From: Alphaproteobacteria bacterium
GTDB taxonomy: Bacteria; Pseudomonadota; Alphaproteobacteria; UBA9219
Direction: 5' to 3'
Assembly (NCBI GenBank): GCA_028866275.1
Contig: JAGWIK010000018.1
Location: forward strand, 1-39,592
Length of the DNA: 39,592 nt
The notes under the pieces: model-generated
Told to the model about the DNA's origin: nothing
The model's database searches: none
What the model saw: only the letters and a program-made list of their open reading frames with translations
Program-made: the position numbers and the translations under genes
In this document: positions 8,149-16,344 of the stretch, piece by piece
How the letters are laid out: the number at the start of each line of letters is the position of its first letter
How positions within the stretch are numbered: the stretch's first letter is position 1

Positions 8149-8631
8149 ATGTCGCAGCAAAAGACTTCCGAACAATATGCCGGCATCCACGCGTGGATGC
8201 CGGCGATCCCCGCGATATGGCCCCTGGCGGAATCGCGGCGGCAGGGATGGCATATGTTGTTGGTCGAGGACGAGGCCAGCGACGTCGCGCTGGCCGCGAC
8301 GATGCTGGATAAAAGCATGCCCGATTACGCGTGGCAGATTCTGGACCGCCCCAGCCTGTCCGCGGCGATCGGCATGCTGCAACGGGTAAAATTCGATATG
8401 GCGTTGGTCGATTTGTCGCTGCAGGACGTCGCGGGCGTGGAAACCGTGTCGATTTTGCGCGCGGCCGCGCCGGAACTGCCCATCGTGGTGTATAGCGGGT
8501 CAAGCAATATGGATCTGTTGAACGAAGCCATCACGGCGGGCGCGCAGTTTTGCATCGAAAAAGGGCTGACCGACGCCAAATTGGTGCGCGCGATGATTCA
8601 ATGCGCGATGGATTCCGGATTGGCGCATTAA
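8149..8631 (+). CDS. Single-domain response regulator carrying a palindromic repeat in its N-terminal extension
   Basis: A 160-residue receiver protein. The domain starts around residue 35 (HMLLVEDEASD), with phosphoacceptor Asp88 (MALVDLSLQD), a switch Ser (VVYSGS) and Lys (FCIEKGL). ATG 8149 is well supported by AAGGAGG at 8137-8143. The preceding 34-residue extension holds AGIHAWMPA (11-19), encoded exactly by a 26-bp perfect palindrome. It is transcribed opposite to its neighbours: divergent from the 7928 operon and tail-to-tail with the 10215 gene, 9 bp apart. No output domain is seen. Confidence 0.9.
   Translation: MSQQKTSEQYAGIHAWMPAIPAIWPLAESRRQGWHMLLVEDEASDVALAATMLDKSMPDYAWQILDRPSLSAAIGMLQRVKFDMALVDLSLQDVAGVETVSILRAAAPELPIVVYSGSSNMDLLNEAITAGAQFCIEKGLTDAKLVRAMIQCAMDSGLAH
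8179..8204. repeat. 26-bp perfect palindrome inside a coding region
   Basis: Each half is GCCGGCATCCACG and its exact complement follows with no spacer. It begins on a codon boundary and encodes AGIHAWMPA. Strings of the HAWMPA type recur in alphaproteobacterial genomes where dispersed palindromic repeats are translated, so an in-frame repeat insertion is likely. Confidence 0.85.
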
Positions 8632-8640
8632 AGCACGCGG

Positions 8641-10215
8641 CTAGCCGGCGCTGCGCCGCAACGATGCGCCCGCGGCATTGCGCACGACGCGCACGGAACC
8701 GACGCTGTTCAGGATGGATTCCAGTTCGGCAAAACGGAACGGTTTTGCCAGATACCCTATGCCGCCCAGACGGGCCGCGCGGCGAACGTCCCTGTCATCG
8801 TTGGATGTCGAACACATCACCACATGCGGCGCATCCGCAGGTTTATGCGCGTGCAGCCGCGTCAGAAAGTCGAATCCGTCCATAACCGGCATATTGATGT
8901 CCAGCAGAACCAGATCGATGCTGGCGCGGCTTGCGTCATCTTCGCCCAGACGGGCCAGCGCTTCGGCACCGTTATGCGCCGTTTCGATCCGGCAGGCAAT
9001 TCGGTGTTTTTCGACGATTTCATGCCGGATCAATTCGATATCGGCCGCGTTATCATCGACCAGAAGAACCGTTGCCATGGAACCGGATTCCATACCGGCA
9101 TCATATTGGCTATCCTGCCGCGATGCCTGCGCGACGCCATCGTCACGTTGCGCCTTGAGGGTAAAGGAAAAGCACGCGCCGCGCGGCGACGCGGGCGCGC
9201 AGGATATCGTCCCGCCTTGCGATTCTGCAATTTTGCGGCAGATCGCCAGCCCCAGCCCGAGGCCTTGGTGATGTTTGGGATTCAATCGCTTGAACGGTTC
9301 GAAGATTTTTTCCAAAAATTCCGGCGCAACCCCGGGCCCGTTGTCCCGCACCGACACCACCCAGTCATCGCCTTCGCGACATGCCGACACATGGATAACC
9401 GGCGCGGTGTCGCAATGGTTGATGGCGTTGGCGACAAGATTTTGCAGCAATTGCGTTATCCGCACTTTATTGGCTTTTACGACGGGCAGCGCATCGGCCG
9501 TTACAACCGCGCCGCGTTCGGCGATCAACGCGGTAAGATTTTCAATCGCCGCTTCATAGGCTTTGCCCACATCGCAATCGGGACACAAACCGTCGGCGTC
9601 ATCGCCGTCGACCTGCATATAGTGGTAAACTTCGTCGATAAGGAACCCCATACGTTCCGCCGCCTGACGGACATAGGCGAAATATTGCGCGGTTTTTTCC
9701 GGCGTCACATTGTTTTGCGCGATGATATCCAGAAACGACCGGATCGTGCGCACGGGTTCTTTCAGGTCGTGCGCCAACGCGCGGGTAAAAAGTTCCAGCG
9801 AAGCCTGTTGGTCCGCGATGCGGCGGCGCATGGCGCAATGTTCGATCGCCATGCGGATGCCGCGCCCCAGACTTTCCGGCGTTATTTGCGATTTGACGAT
9901 GTAATGCTGCGCGCCTTCCTGAATGGCGGCGACGGCGATCGTTTCGCTGCCCTGCCCCGTCAGCACCAAAACGGGGGTAAAGGGAAAACCGGCGCGAATG
10001 CGTTTCAGGACTTCGATGCCGTTGCGCCCCGGCAGCGAGTAATCCAGCAAAACGCAATCGGGATTTTCGGCATCGATGCAGGCGACGCCGTCTTCGCCAT
10101 TTTCGCGTTCGATGACGCGCCACGCGTCGTCGCGCCCGCACCCCAACGCGCGTTTATACAAGAACCTGTCGTCTTCGCTGTCGTCGATGATCAGGATTGT
10201 CGGCGGCGACGGCAT
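8641..10215 (-). CDS. Hybrid REC-HisKA-ATPase-REC signalling kinase
   Basis: A 524-residue cytosolic protein. Receiver 1 (about 5-125) has Asp11-Asp12, phosphoacceptor Asp58 (VLLDYSLPGRNG) and Lys108. The HisKA region has LAHDLKEPVRTI with His149. The ATPase has an N-box (LLQNLVANAINH), G1 (DNGPGV, 291-296), an F-box (IFEPFKRL) and G2 (GLGLGLAI). Receiver 2 (about 381-505) has Asp387-Asp388, Asp439 (LLDINMPVMDG) and Lys in YLAKPF. A short acidic linker (356-380) joins kinase and receiver 2. The N-terminal receiver suggests that kinase activity is controlled by another kinase. The gene starts 4 bp after a lone receiver gene, in the operon 12188-8641. Confidence 0.93.
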   Translation of the reverse strand: MPSPPTILIIDDSEDDRFLYKRALGCGRDDAWRVIERENGEDGVACIDAENPDCVLLDYSLPGRNGIEVLKRIRAGFPFTPVLVLTGQGSETIAVAAIQEGAQHYIVKSQITPESLGRGIRMAIEHCAMRRRIADQQASLELFTRALAHDLKEPVRTIRSFLDIIAQNNVTPEKTAQYFAYVRQAAERMGFLIDEVYHYMQVDGDDADGLCPDCDVGKAYEAAIENLTALIAERGAVVTADALPVVKANKVRITQLLQNLVANAINHCDTAPVIHVSACREGDDWVVSVRDNGPGVAPEFLEKIFEPFKRLNPKHHQGLGLGLAICRKIAESQGGTISCAPASPRGACFSFTLKAQRDDGVAQASRQDSQYDAGMESGSMATVLLVDDNAADIELIRHEIVEKHRIACRIETAHNGAEALARLGEDDASRASIDLVLLDINMPVMDGFDFLTRLHAHKPADAPHVVMCSTSNDDRDVRRAARLGGIGYLAKPFRFAELESILNSVGSVRVVRNAAGASLRRSAG

Positions 10216-10219
10216 CGCG

Positions 10220-10669
10220 TTATCCGTCCTTGGGCAGCAGCGCGATTTCGAACCAATATTCTTTCAATTGCTTGATCGCGTCGATAAGGCCGTCGAAGCT
10301 GACCGGTTTCTGGATATAGGTATTCGCGCCCATTTGATAGCAATCATTGACGTCGCGTTCGTCGGACGATGTCGTCAGGACGATAACGGGGATGCGCCGC
10401 AAAACCGCATCGGCCTTGATAAAACCGAGAGTCTTGCGCCCGTCCAGCCCCGGCATGTTGAGGTCCAGAAGGATGACGCCGGGCAATTCGCCGGTGTTTT
10501 TCTTTCCTTCGCTATGCAGGTAATCAAGCGCGATCTGTCCTGACCGGCACCATTTGACGGGATTGCGCATGTTCGATTTGTGGAACGCGCGCATCGTCGC
10601 TTCGTAATCGTCTTCGCTGTCTTCAACCAGCAAGATGGGCTGCGGGCTGATTTTGTTCGATGCCGCCAT
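10220..10669 (-). CDS. Rcp1-like single-domain response regulator
   Basis: A 149-residue receiver with Glu16-Asp17 (ILLVEDSEDDYE), phosphoacceptor Asp69 (VILLDLNMPGLDG), Thr in VIVLTTSSDERD and Lys in YIQKPVSFDG. The motif set (LDYL.SEG, DLNMPGLDGR, TSSDERDV..CY..GAN.YI.KP) is typical of Rcp1-type receivers paired with phytochrome-like kinases. The first 47 bases overlap the 3' end of the upstream kinase gene in another frame. No later Met could start an intact receiver, so the overlap is real. It is likely the direct partner of that kinase. Confidence 0.93.
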   Translation of the reverse strand: MAASNKISPQPILLVEDSEDDYEATMRAFHKSNMRNPVKWCRSGQIALDYLHSEGKKNTGELPGVILLDLNMPGLDGRKTLGFIKADAVLRRIPVIVLTTSSDERDVNDCYQMGANTYIQKPVSFDGLIDAIKQLKEYWFEIALLPKDG

Positions 10670-12188
10670 AATATTCCGCCTCCTGTCCGAGATTAAAATA
10701 GAATGTCGTGCCTTCGCCCGCCCTGGATTCCAGCCAGATGCGGCCCTTGTGGCGTTCGATGATTTTCTTGACGAATGTCAGCCCGACGCCCGTGCCGCCG
10801 TCATTTTCATTGTCGTTGCCCAAACGCTTGAACAGCCTGAAAATTTCCGAATGAAATTCGGGCGCGATGCCGACGCCGTTATCGCGCACGTAAAAAACGT
10901 TTTTTTCCGTGCCTTGCGGCGCGTCGACCTCGCTCAGGAACCCGATTTCCACCGTCTTGCGCGGCTTGTCGTTATATTTGACGGCATTGGTGATAAGATT
11001 GCGGAACACCTCGGTAATGCGGGGTTTGTCGCACATCACCGACGGCATCATCGACAGGATGACGATGCGCGCGCCGCGTTCGCGCAACATGGATTCCATC
11101 ATGCGCCCGATATCGCACACAATTTCGTTGGGATTTGTGATCTGCACCGCCTGTTGCCCACGGCCGAGGCGCGAAAAATACAAAAGGTCGTTGACGAGCT
11201 GTTCCATGCGCTGCGCCAAATACAAAAGCCGGTTAAGGCGGCGCACGCCTTCTTCGTCCAGCACGTCGCGATAGTCTTCGAGCAGGAACGACGCGTGGTT
11301 GAACAGCCCGCGCAACGGTTCTTTCAGGTCGTGCGACGCGATATAGGCGAAGTCGTCGAGATCCTGATTGCTTTGCTCCAGTTCTTTCATATAGCGCATC
11401 AGGTCGGCTTCGGCCTGTTTGCGCGCGGTAATGTCGCGCAGGATGCCGGAAAAATGCTGCCGGCCATCCAGAAAAAAACCGCTGATCGACAAATCCATCG
11501 GGAATATCGAACCGTTTTTCCGCCTGGCCCTGACTTCGCGGCCCGCGGTGCCGATGATCGCCGCTTTGCCGGTTTCATTGTAGCGTTTAAGATAGCCGTC
11601 ATGCTGGCTGTGGTCGGGTTCGGGCATCAGCATCGCGACATTGCGCCCCAGAACTTCTTCGGCATGATAGCCGAAGATTCTTTCGCATGCCGGATTGAAG
11701 CTTTCGACCACGCCTTTATCGTTGATCGTGATCAGCCCGTCGATGGCGTGGTCGACGATGGCGCGCAATTGTGCCTGCCCGCTTTGGCGTATTTGTTCGT
11801 TCAGCGCTTCCAGTTCGGCATAGGCGTGGCGCAGCCTTTCCTTGGCGGCCACGGCTTCGGCGGTTTGCTGCCGGCGCAAGTCGTTGGCGCGGTGTTCCGC
11901 GCGCCATTGCCGCACAACCAGCCCTGACAGGCCGAGCTTGGCCGCGTAAAGAATGGCGATCAGGCCCAGCGCCGTGATGACATCGGTGCGGGCGGATGCC
12001 AGATTATCCAGCGTTTGCGCATCGACTCCGGCGTGGGCGGCCGCGTCATAGGCTTTGCCCAATAAGGCGTCCTGATGCAGCAACATGCCGGCCGCCACCC
12101 CCGCAAGCGCGGTAATAAGAACGACGCTGCATACCAGCAAGGCGCGCACCGACAAAAAGGAACCATACGAGGTGTTTTGTTCTGCCAT
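10623..12188 (-). CDS. Membrane PAS-domain histidine kinase
   Basis: A 521-residue inner-membrane kinase. Two membrane helices (about 16-38 and 70-92) bracket a short periplasmic loop of some 30 residues. A coiled coil follows (about 97-138), then one PAS domain (138-257: IVDHAIDGLITINDKGVVESFNPACERIFGY, then a PAC-like end GILRDITARKQAE), a second coiled coil, and HisKA with His286 in ASHDLKEPLRGL. The ATPase part has an N-box (VFRNLITNAVKY), G1 (DNGVGI), an F-box and G2 (GTGVGLTFVKKII). The PAS wording is close to FixL/redox-type sensors (FGYHAEEVLGRNVAMLMPEPD), but no haem-binding residue can be assigned with confidence. It is first gene of the operon 12188-8641 and overlaps the following receiver gene. 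Confidence 0.92.
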   Translation of the reverse strand: MAEQNTSYGSFLSVRALLVCSVVLITALAGVAAGMLLHQDALLGKAYDAAAHAGVDAQTLDNLASARTDVITALGLIAILYAAKLGLSGLVVRQWRAEHRANDLRRQQTAEAVAAKERLRHAYAELEALNEQIRQSGQAQLRAIVDHAIDGLITINDKGVVESFNPACERIFGYHAEEVLGRNVAMLMPEPDHSQHDGYLKRYNETGKAAIIGTAGREVRARRKNGSIFPMDLSISGFFLDGRQHFSGILRDITARKQAEADLMRYMKELEQSNQDLDDFAYIASHDLKEPLRGLFNHASFLLEDYRDVLDEEGVRRLNRLLYLAQRMEQLVNDLLYFSRLGRGQQAVQITNPNEIVCDIGRMMESMLRERGARIVILSMMPSVMCDKPRITEVFRNLITNAVKYNDKPRKTVEIGFLSEVDAPQGTEKNVFYVRDNGVGIAPEFHSEIFRLFKRLGNDNENDGGTGVGLTFVKKIIERHKGRIWLESRAGEGTTFYFNLGQEAEYYGGIEQNQPAAHLAG

Positions 12189-12273
12189 GACGGATTATCG
12201 GCAAAGGAAATCCGCAAAGTAAAAGCCAAACCGCCAAATGCCACGCGCCGGTGTGGAAAGCCGCCTTTTGTCA

Positions 12274-13032
12274 TTATTCAGGTATGCGGGGATGCATGCA
12301 TTGCAATGGCATGGCGTCGCGCAAAACCGAATCAGCCTCTGCCGTATAGCGGCCATCGGCGGCGTGGAGCGTCACGCCTTTGTTTTCGCGCACGGCGGAC
12401 GGGCCGCCTTTACGCGCGCACAGGATGATGCGTTTGGCGGGCGTGTCCGGTTTCGTCAATAACGGCAGAATTTCGACATCACCGAATGAGTGTGCCAATA
12501 CCGCCAGAATGTCGGTGCGCCGGTCGGCGCGATGGATGAGCGTCACGATGCCGCCCGGTTTCAACGCGGTGGCGGCGGATGAAATCCACAAGGCCAGATC
12601 GCCGCTTTTTTCCGTATTGGCGGTTTTTTTAACGATGTCGGACGGCGCGTCATGGCTGGCTTCGTCATGATAAGGCGGGTTGGCGATGACATGGTCGAAC
12701 GCGCCGGCAAAACCGGTCGGCAGGTTGGCGGCATCGGCGATTTGCGCCGACAGGCCCGCGGCAAAATCATTGCGCGCGATGTTGCGGCGGCACAGGTCGA
12801 TCAAGGCGGGCTGGATATCGATGCCGATGCCGGTGATGCCCGGAACGCGGCAGGCCAGGGCCAGCATCGCCCCGCCGACGCCGCAGCCCATATCCAGCAG
12901 CCTGTCGCCCGGCAAGGCCGGCGTCGCCGCCGCCAGAAAAACCGTATCGACGGCGACGCGATAGCCGGAACGCGGCTGTTCCAGCGCCACGCGGCGGTTA
13001 AGCAATCCGTCAAGGGTTGTGGTGTCGTGCAT
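12274..13032 (-). CDS. trmN6: tRNA1(Val) A37 N6-methyltransferase-like (TrmN6/YfiC family)
   Basis: A 252-residue SAM-dependent methylase. It opens with LLNRRVALEQPRSGYRVAVDTVFLAAA, the usual start of this family. It has the SAM motif LLDMGCGVGGAMLALA (about 45-60), the acidic loop GIGIDIQ and the N6-adenine signature NPPY (about 118-121). Family members methylate A37 of tRNA1(Val) or similar adenines. The ATG at 13032 gives a full-length N-terminus. It is transcribed away from the small secreted-protein gene and lies downstream of nothing obvious, so regulation cannot be stated. Related small methylases share the fold, hence some uncertainty on the substrate. Confidence 0.82.
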   Translation of the reverse strand: MHDTTTLDGLLNRRVALEQPRSGYRVAVDTVFLAAATPALPGDRLLDMGCGVGGAMLALACRVPGITGIGIDIQPALIDLCRRNIARNDFAAGLSAQIADAANLPTGFAGAFDHVIANPPYHDEASHDAPSDIVKKTANTEKSGDLALWISSAATALKPGGIVTLIHRADRRTDILAVLAHSFGDVEILPLLTKPDTPAKRIILCARKGGPSAVRENKGVTLHAADGRYTAEADSVLRDAMPLQCMHPRIPE

Positions 13033-13080
13033 TTTTTCACGGTAACATGACGTTAACCGGTGATTCCATATGGTTTATCC

Positions 13081-13377
13081 ATGAAGCTGCCCTTTTTTAT
13101 CTTTGCCCTTATCGTGGCCGCGCCGGTTCTGGCGGCGGCGCCGGCGCGCGCGGATCAGCCCGAAGCGGGCGAGATCGCGCGCAACAACAACTGCCAGCCC
13201 AGCAAGATCGACGTTTATCAGGTTATCCCCGGCAGCATGGGATCCACGATTTATCAGGTTACCTGTAACCTGCCCAAGGCGGTCGAGCCCAACGCGCCCG
13301 CCGGGCCGAACGGGCTGTTGATCGAATGCGACCAGAGCCTGTGCGCCCTGCTGCGCCCCATCACCTTGAAAAAATAG
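13081..13377 (+). CDS. Small secreted protein with four cysteines, unknown function
   Basis: A 98-residue protein I do not recognise. The ATG at 13081 starts a clear Sec signal peptide (MKLPFFIFALIVAAPVLAAAPARA, cleavage near 24). The mature part of about 74 residues has four Cys (in NNNCQPS, QVTCNLP, LIECDQS and SLCALL), which could form two disulfides in the periplasm, and a Pro/Ala/Asn-rich centre. An upstream in-frame ATG at 13060 would put seven extra residues before the signal peptide and is less likely. No strong ribosome site is visible. A promoter-like sequence and the mgtA leader follow. Confidence 0.65.
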   Translation: MKLPFFIFALIVAAPVLAAAPARADQPEAGEIARNNNCQPSKIDVYQVIPGSMGSTIYQVTCNLPKAVEPNAPAGPNGLLIECDQSLCALLRPITLKK

Positions 13378-13396
13378 ACGAAACAGAAACAGGCTG

Positions 13397-13426
13397 TTGA
13401 CTTGTTTATGGGGCCGCGTGTAGAGA
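13397..13426 (+). promoter_or_regulatory. Candidate promoter of the mgtA leader
   Basis: TTGACT (13397-13402) and TAGAGA (13421-13426) are 18 bp apart. The -35 is good, the -10 weak. Transcription from here would give a 5' leader of about 170 bases before mgtA. Confidence 0.4.
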
Positions 13427-13551
13427 CTCGCAGGCAACCATGCGCGGTGCGTGGATTCTTATGCAAAGAGAGAACAATGGACGGCGACAGTAGGTGCAAC
13501 GCCTCGGTTTCGACAAGTTGCACAAATGTTTCCAGCGTTTTGGCTGTCTGA
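13408..13551 (+). CDS. Possible upstream open reading frame (47 codons) in the mgtA leader
   Basis: An open frame from ATG 13408 to TGA 13549-13551. A second in-frame ATG at 13477, preceded by GAGAGA, would give a 24-residue peptide, MDGDSRCNASVSTSCTNVSS followed by VLAV. The first ATG would lie upstream of the predicted transcript start, so only the second is compatible with the promoter proposed here. In enterobacteria mgtA is controlled by a translated leader peptide; this peptide lacks the Pro/acidic pattern of that one. It could equally be chance. Confidence 0.2.
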   Translation: MGPRVETRRQPCAVRGFLCKERTMDGDSRCNASVSTSCTNVSSVLAV

Positions 13552-13569
13552 GGTCTAGCCCTTCGGGCT
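13494..13569 (+). promoter_or_regulatory. Two hairpins in the mgtA leader
   Basis: GTGCAAC (13494-13500) pairs with GTTGCAC (13517-13523) around a 16-nt loop. AGCCCTTCGGGCT (13557-13569) forms a 5-bp stem with triloop TTC, followed by TTATCTT, which looks like a weak intrinsic terminator 36 bp before the mgtA start. Such a layout could serve Mg2+-dependent attenuation. I could not match it to a known riboswitch class. Confidence 0.45.
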
Positions 13570-13604
13570 TTATCTTCCGACGGTAAACCGCCCGGGAGGT
13601 AACA

Positions 13605-16304
13605 ATGACAATATCCCCTTTCACCGACAAAATCGTCGCCGCGGTTATGCGCCGTTTCGGCGCGCCGCAACCCGTATCGCCGCAGGCCGTCAAAACGGCG
13701 GATATCCTGAGCGACATCGCGCGGTTATCGGCGGATGACGCGCTGGCGCGCCTGAAAACCACGGCGGACGGGCTGAGTGCGGAAGAAGCCGACGCGCGCA
13801 CCGAATTATACGGCCCCAATCAGGTCGCCCGCGAAGACAGCAAGAGCGTGCCTGAACAGCTGTTGCGCCTGTTGCTGAACCCGCTGAACATCATGTTGTT
13901 GGTGCTGGCGGTCGTGAATTTTGTGTTTCTGGGCGATTTTGAATCCGGCGGCGTCGTGACATTGATGGTCGTGCTGTCGGTCGGATTGTCTTTCGTGCAG
14001 GAAAACCGGTCCAACGACGCCGCGGCCAAATTGCGCGATATGGTCAGCACGACGGCGTCGGTGATGCGCCGGGGCGACGATGCGGCCTCCGGCGTCGATG
14101 CGCGCAAATCCGTGCGTCACGAGCTGCCCATCGACGAGCTGGTTCCCGGCGATATCGTATGGTTGTCGGCGGGCGATATCGTCCCCGCCGATTTGCGCAT
14201 TCTGTCGGCGCGCGATCTGTTCGTGAACCAGTCGGCCCTGACCGGCGAGGCGATGCCGGTGGAAAAATTCCCCGTCATGACGGGCGACGCCAATGTCGGA
14301 TTGCTGAGCATGCCGACGCTGGCCTTTATGGGCAGCCACATCACCAGCGGCACGGCCAAGGCCGTGGTCGCGGCGACGGGGACGCAGACTTATTTCGGGT
14401 CGTTGGCCAAATCGATCGTCGGCGCGCGGCCGCAGACCAGTTTTGAAAAAGGCGTGACGCGCTTTACGTGGTTGATGATCCGTTTCATGCTGGTGATGGT
14501 GCCGCTGGTTTTCCTGATCAACGGCGTGACCAAGCATGATTGGACCGAGGCGTTTATTTTCGCCATGTCGGTCGCCGTCGGGTTGACGCCGGAAATGCTG
14601 CCGATGATCGTGACCGTCAATCTGAGCAAGGGCGCGCTGGCGATGTCGCGCAAGAAGGTCATCGTCAAGCGGTTGAATTCGATTCAAAATTTCGGCGCGA
14701 TGAACATCCTGTGCACCGACAAGACCGGCACCTTGACGCAGGACAAGGTCATTATGAAAAAGAGCGTCGATTTGCAGGGCGAGGAAAACGACGCCGTTTT
14801 GCAATATGCGTACCTGAACAGTTTTTACCAGTCGGGGCTGAAGAACCTGCTGGATGTCGCGGTGCTTGACCATGTCGATATCCGCAAGGATTTGCATATC
14901 GACGATCAGGCCTATGCCAAGATCGACGAAATCCCGTTCGATTTCGTGCGCCGCCGCATGTCGGTCGTGGTGTCGCGCAATGCCACGCGCGAACATATTT
15001 TGATCTGCAAGGGCGCCGTCGAGGAAGTGTTGAATTCCTGCGTCAAGGGCGAGCTGGACGGCAAGCCGTTCGACATGACGCTGGCGCACCGCGCCGAGAC
15101 GCTGAAACTGGCGCAGGATCTCAATGAAGACGGATTCCGCGTTATCGCCGTGGCGCACAAGGATATGCCGCCCGAACAGACCGTTTATGGCGTCGCGGAC
15201 GAATGCGACATGACGTTGATCGGGTTCATCGCCTTTCTCGATCCGCCCAAGGAAAGCGCCGCCCCTGCCATCGCCGCGCTGGAAAGCCACGGCATCAAGG
15301 TGAAAATCCTGACCGGCGACGGCGACATTGTGGCCTTGCGCGTGTGCAAGGACGTGAATTTGAAAGTGGAAGGCGTTTTGCTGGGCAATGATTTGTCCAA
15401 CATGACCGACGACGAGCTGGTGCGGAAAGTCGAGCACACGACCTTGTTCGCCAAGCTGTCGCCCGCGCAGAAAGCGCGCGTTATCGGCGCGCTGCATACC
15501 AACGGGCATGTCGTCGGATTTTTGGGCGACGGCATTAATGACGGGCCGGCCTTGAAAGCCGCCGATGTCGGCATTTCGGTCGATACCGGCGCCGACATCG
15601 CGAAAGAATCTTCGGACATCATCCTGTTGGAAAAGAGCCTGATGGTTCTGGAAGAAGGCGTTCTGGAAGGCCGCAAAGTATTCGGCAACATCACCAAATA
15701 CATCAAAATGGGCGCGAGTTCTAACTTCGGCAATATGTTCAGCGTGCTGGGTGCCAGCGCGTGGCTGCCGTTTTTGCCCATGCTGCCGATTCAGGTTCTG
15801 ACCAACAACCTGTTGTATGATTTTTCGCAAACCACCATTCCGACCGACAATGTCGACGAGGAATATCTGACAGCGCCGCGCAAATGGGACATCGGCCATA
15901 TCGCCCGTTTTATGGTTTTCATGGGGCCGGTCAGTTCCATTTTCGATTACATGACCTTTGCCGTGATGTATTACGGCTATGGCGCGAACAGCGACGCCCA
16001 TGCCGCCTTGTTCCAGACCGCATGGTTCGTGGAATCCATCGTCACGCAGACGCTGATCATCCATGTCATTCGCACCGGCCGCGTGCCTTTTGTGCAAAGC
16101 CGCGCCAGCTGGCCGTTAATCCTGACCACGGTCGCGATTTGCACCATCGGCATCGCTTTGCCTTTCTCGGTCATTGCGCATAGTTTGGGTTTTGTGCCTT
16201 TGCCGTGGACGTTCTGGCCCGTGCTGGCCGTTATCATCGCCGCCTATATGACGCTGGCGCATCTGGTCAAGGTGTGGTTCATCCGGCGATATGGGTGGAA
16301 TTAA
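13605..16304 (+). CDS. mgtA: Magnesium-importing P-type ATPase
   Basis: An 899-residue P3B-type ATPase, the usual length for MgtA/MgtB. Family-specific features are the N-terminal GLSAEEADARTELYGPNQVA, the actuator LTGEAMPVEK, the MgtA hallmark VGLTPEMLPMIVTVNLSKGALAMSRKKVIVK before the phosphorylation site, CTDKTGTLT with Asp372, and the hinge GDGINDGPALKAADVGISVDTGADIAKE. Ten membrane helices fit the hydropathy, with the last pairs at LPFLPMLPIQVLTNNLLYDFSQ and after FMVFMGPVSSIFDY. It imports Mg2+ down its electrochemical gradient using ATP in the inner membrane. The start at 13605 follows GGGAGG. The unusually structured leader ahead of it suggests post-initiation control by Mg2+. Confidence 0.95.
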   Translation: MTISPFTDKIVAAVMRRFGAPQPVSPQAVKTADILSDIARLSADDALARLKTTADGLSAEEADARTELYGPNQVAREDSKSVPEQLLRLLLNPLNIMLLVLAVVNFVFLGDFESGGVVTLMVVLSVGLSFVQENRSNDAAAKLRDMVSTTASVMRRGDDAASGVDARKSVRHELPIDELVPGDIVWLSAGDIVPADLRILSARDLFVNQSALTGEAMPVEKFPVMTGDANVGLLSMPTLAFMGSHITSGTAKAVVAATGTQTYFGSLAKSIVGARPQTSFEKGVTRFTWLMIRFMLVMVPLVFLINGVTKHDWTEAFIFAMSVAVGLTPEMLPMIVTVNLSKGALAMSRKKVIVKRLNSIQNFGAMNILCTDKTGTLTQDKVIMKKSVDLQGEENDAVLQYAYLNSFYQSGLKNLLDVAVLDHVDIRKDLHIDDQAYAKIDEIPFDFVRRRMSVVVSRNATREHILICKGAVEEVLNSCVKGELDGKPFDMTLAHRAETLKLAQDLNEDGFRVIAVAHKDMPPEQTVYGVADECDMTLIGFIAFLDPPKESAAPAIAALESHGIKVKILTGDGDIVALRVCKDVNLKVEGVLLGNDLSNMTDDELVRKVEHTTLFAKLSPAQKARVIGALHTNGHVVGFLGDGINDGPALKAADVGISVDTGADIAKESSDIILLEKSLMVLEEGVLEGRKVFGNITKYIKMGASSNFGNMFSVLGASAWLPFLPMLPIQVLTNNLLYDFSQTTIPTDNVDEEYLTAPRKWDIGHIARFMVFMGPVSSIFDYMTFAVMYYGYGANSDAHAALFQTAWFVESIVTQTLIIHVIRTGRVPFVQSRASWPLILTTVAICTIGIALPFSVIAHSLGFVPLPWTFWPVLAVIIAAYMTLAHLVKVWFIRRYGWN

Positions 16305-16344
16305 CTATAAGTCGTTGTTTTGCAGCTTTTTCTTTTTTAGAAGC

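Noticed and set aside
8824-10275. A 483-codon plus-strand frame opposite the hybrid kinase
   Set aside because: It is a shadow of the kinase gene; the opposite strand has intact receiver, HisKA and ATPase motifs.
13408-13604. M-box riboswitch before mgtA
   Set aside because: The conserved M-box segments I know are not recognisable; only generic hairpins can be supported.
13806-16097. A 763-codon open frame on the minus strand opposite mgtA
   Set aside because: It mirrors a strongly conserved ATPase gene, is rich in His/Arg/Gln as expected for the complement of high-GC coding DNA, and has no recognisable domain.
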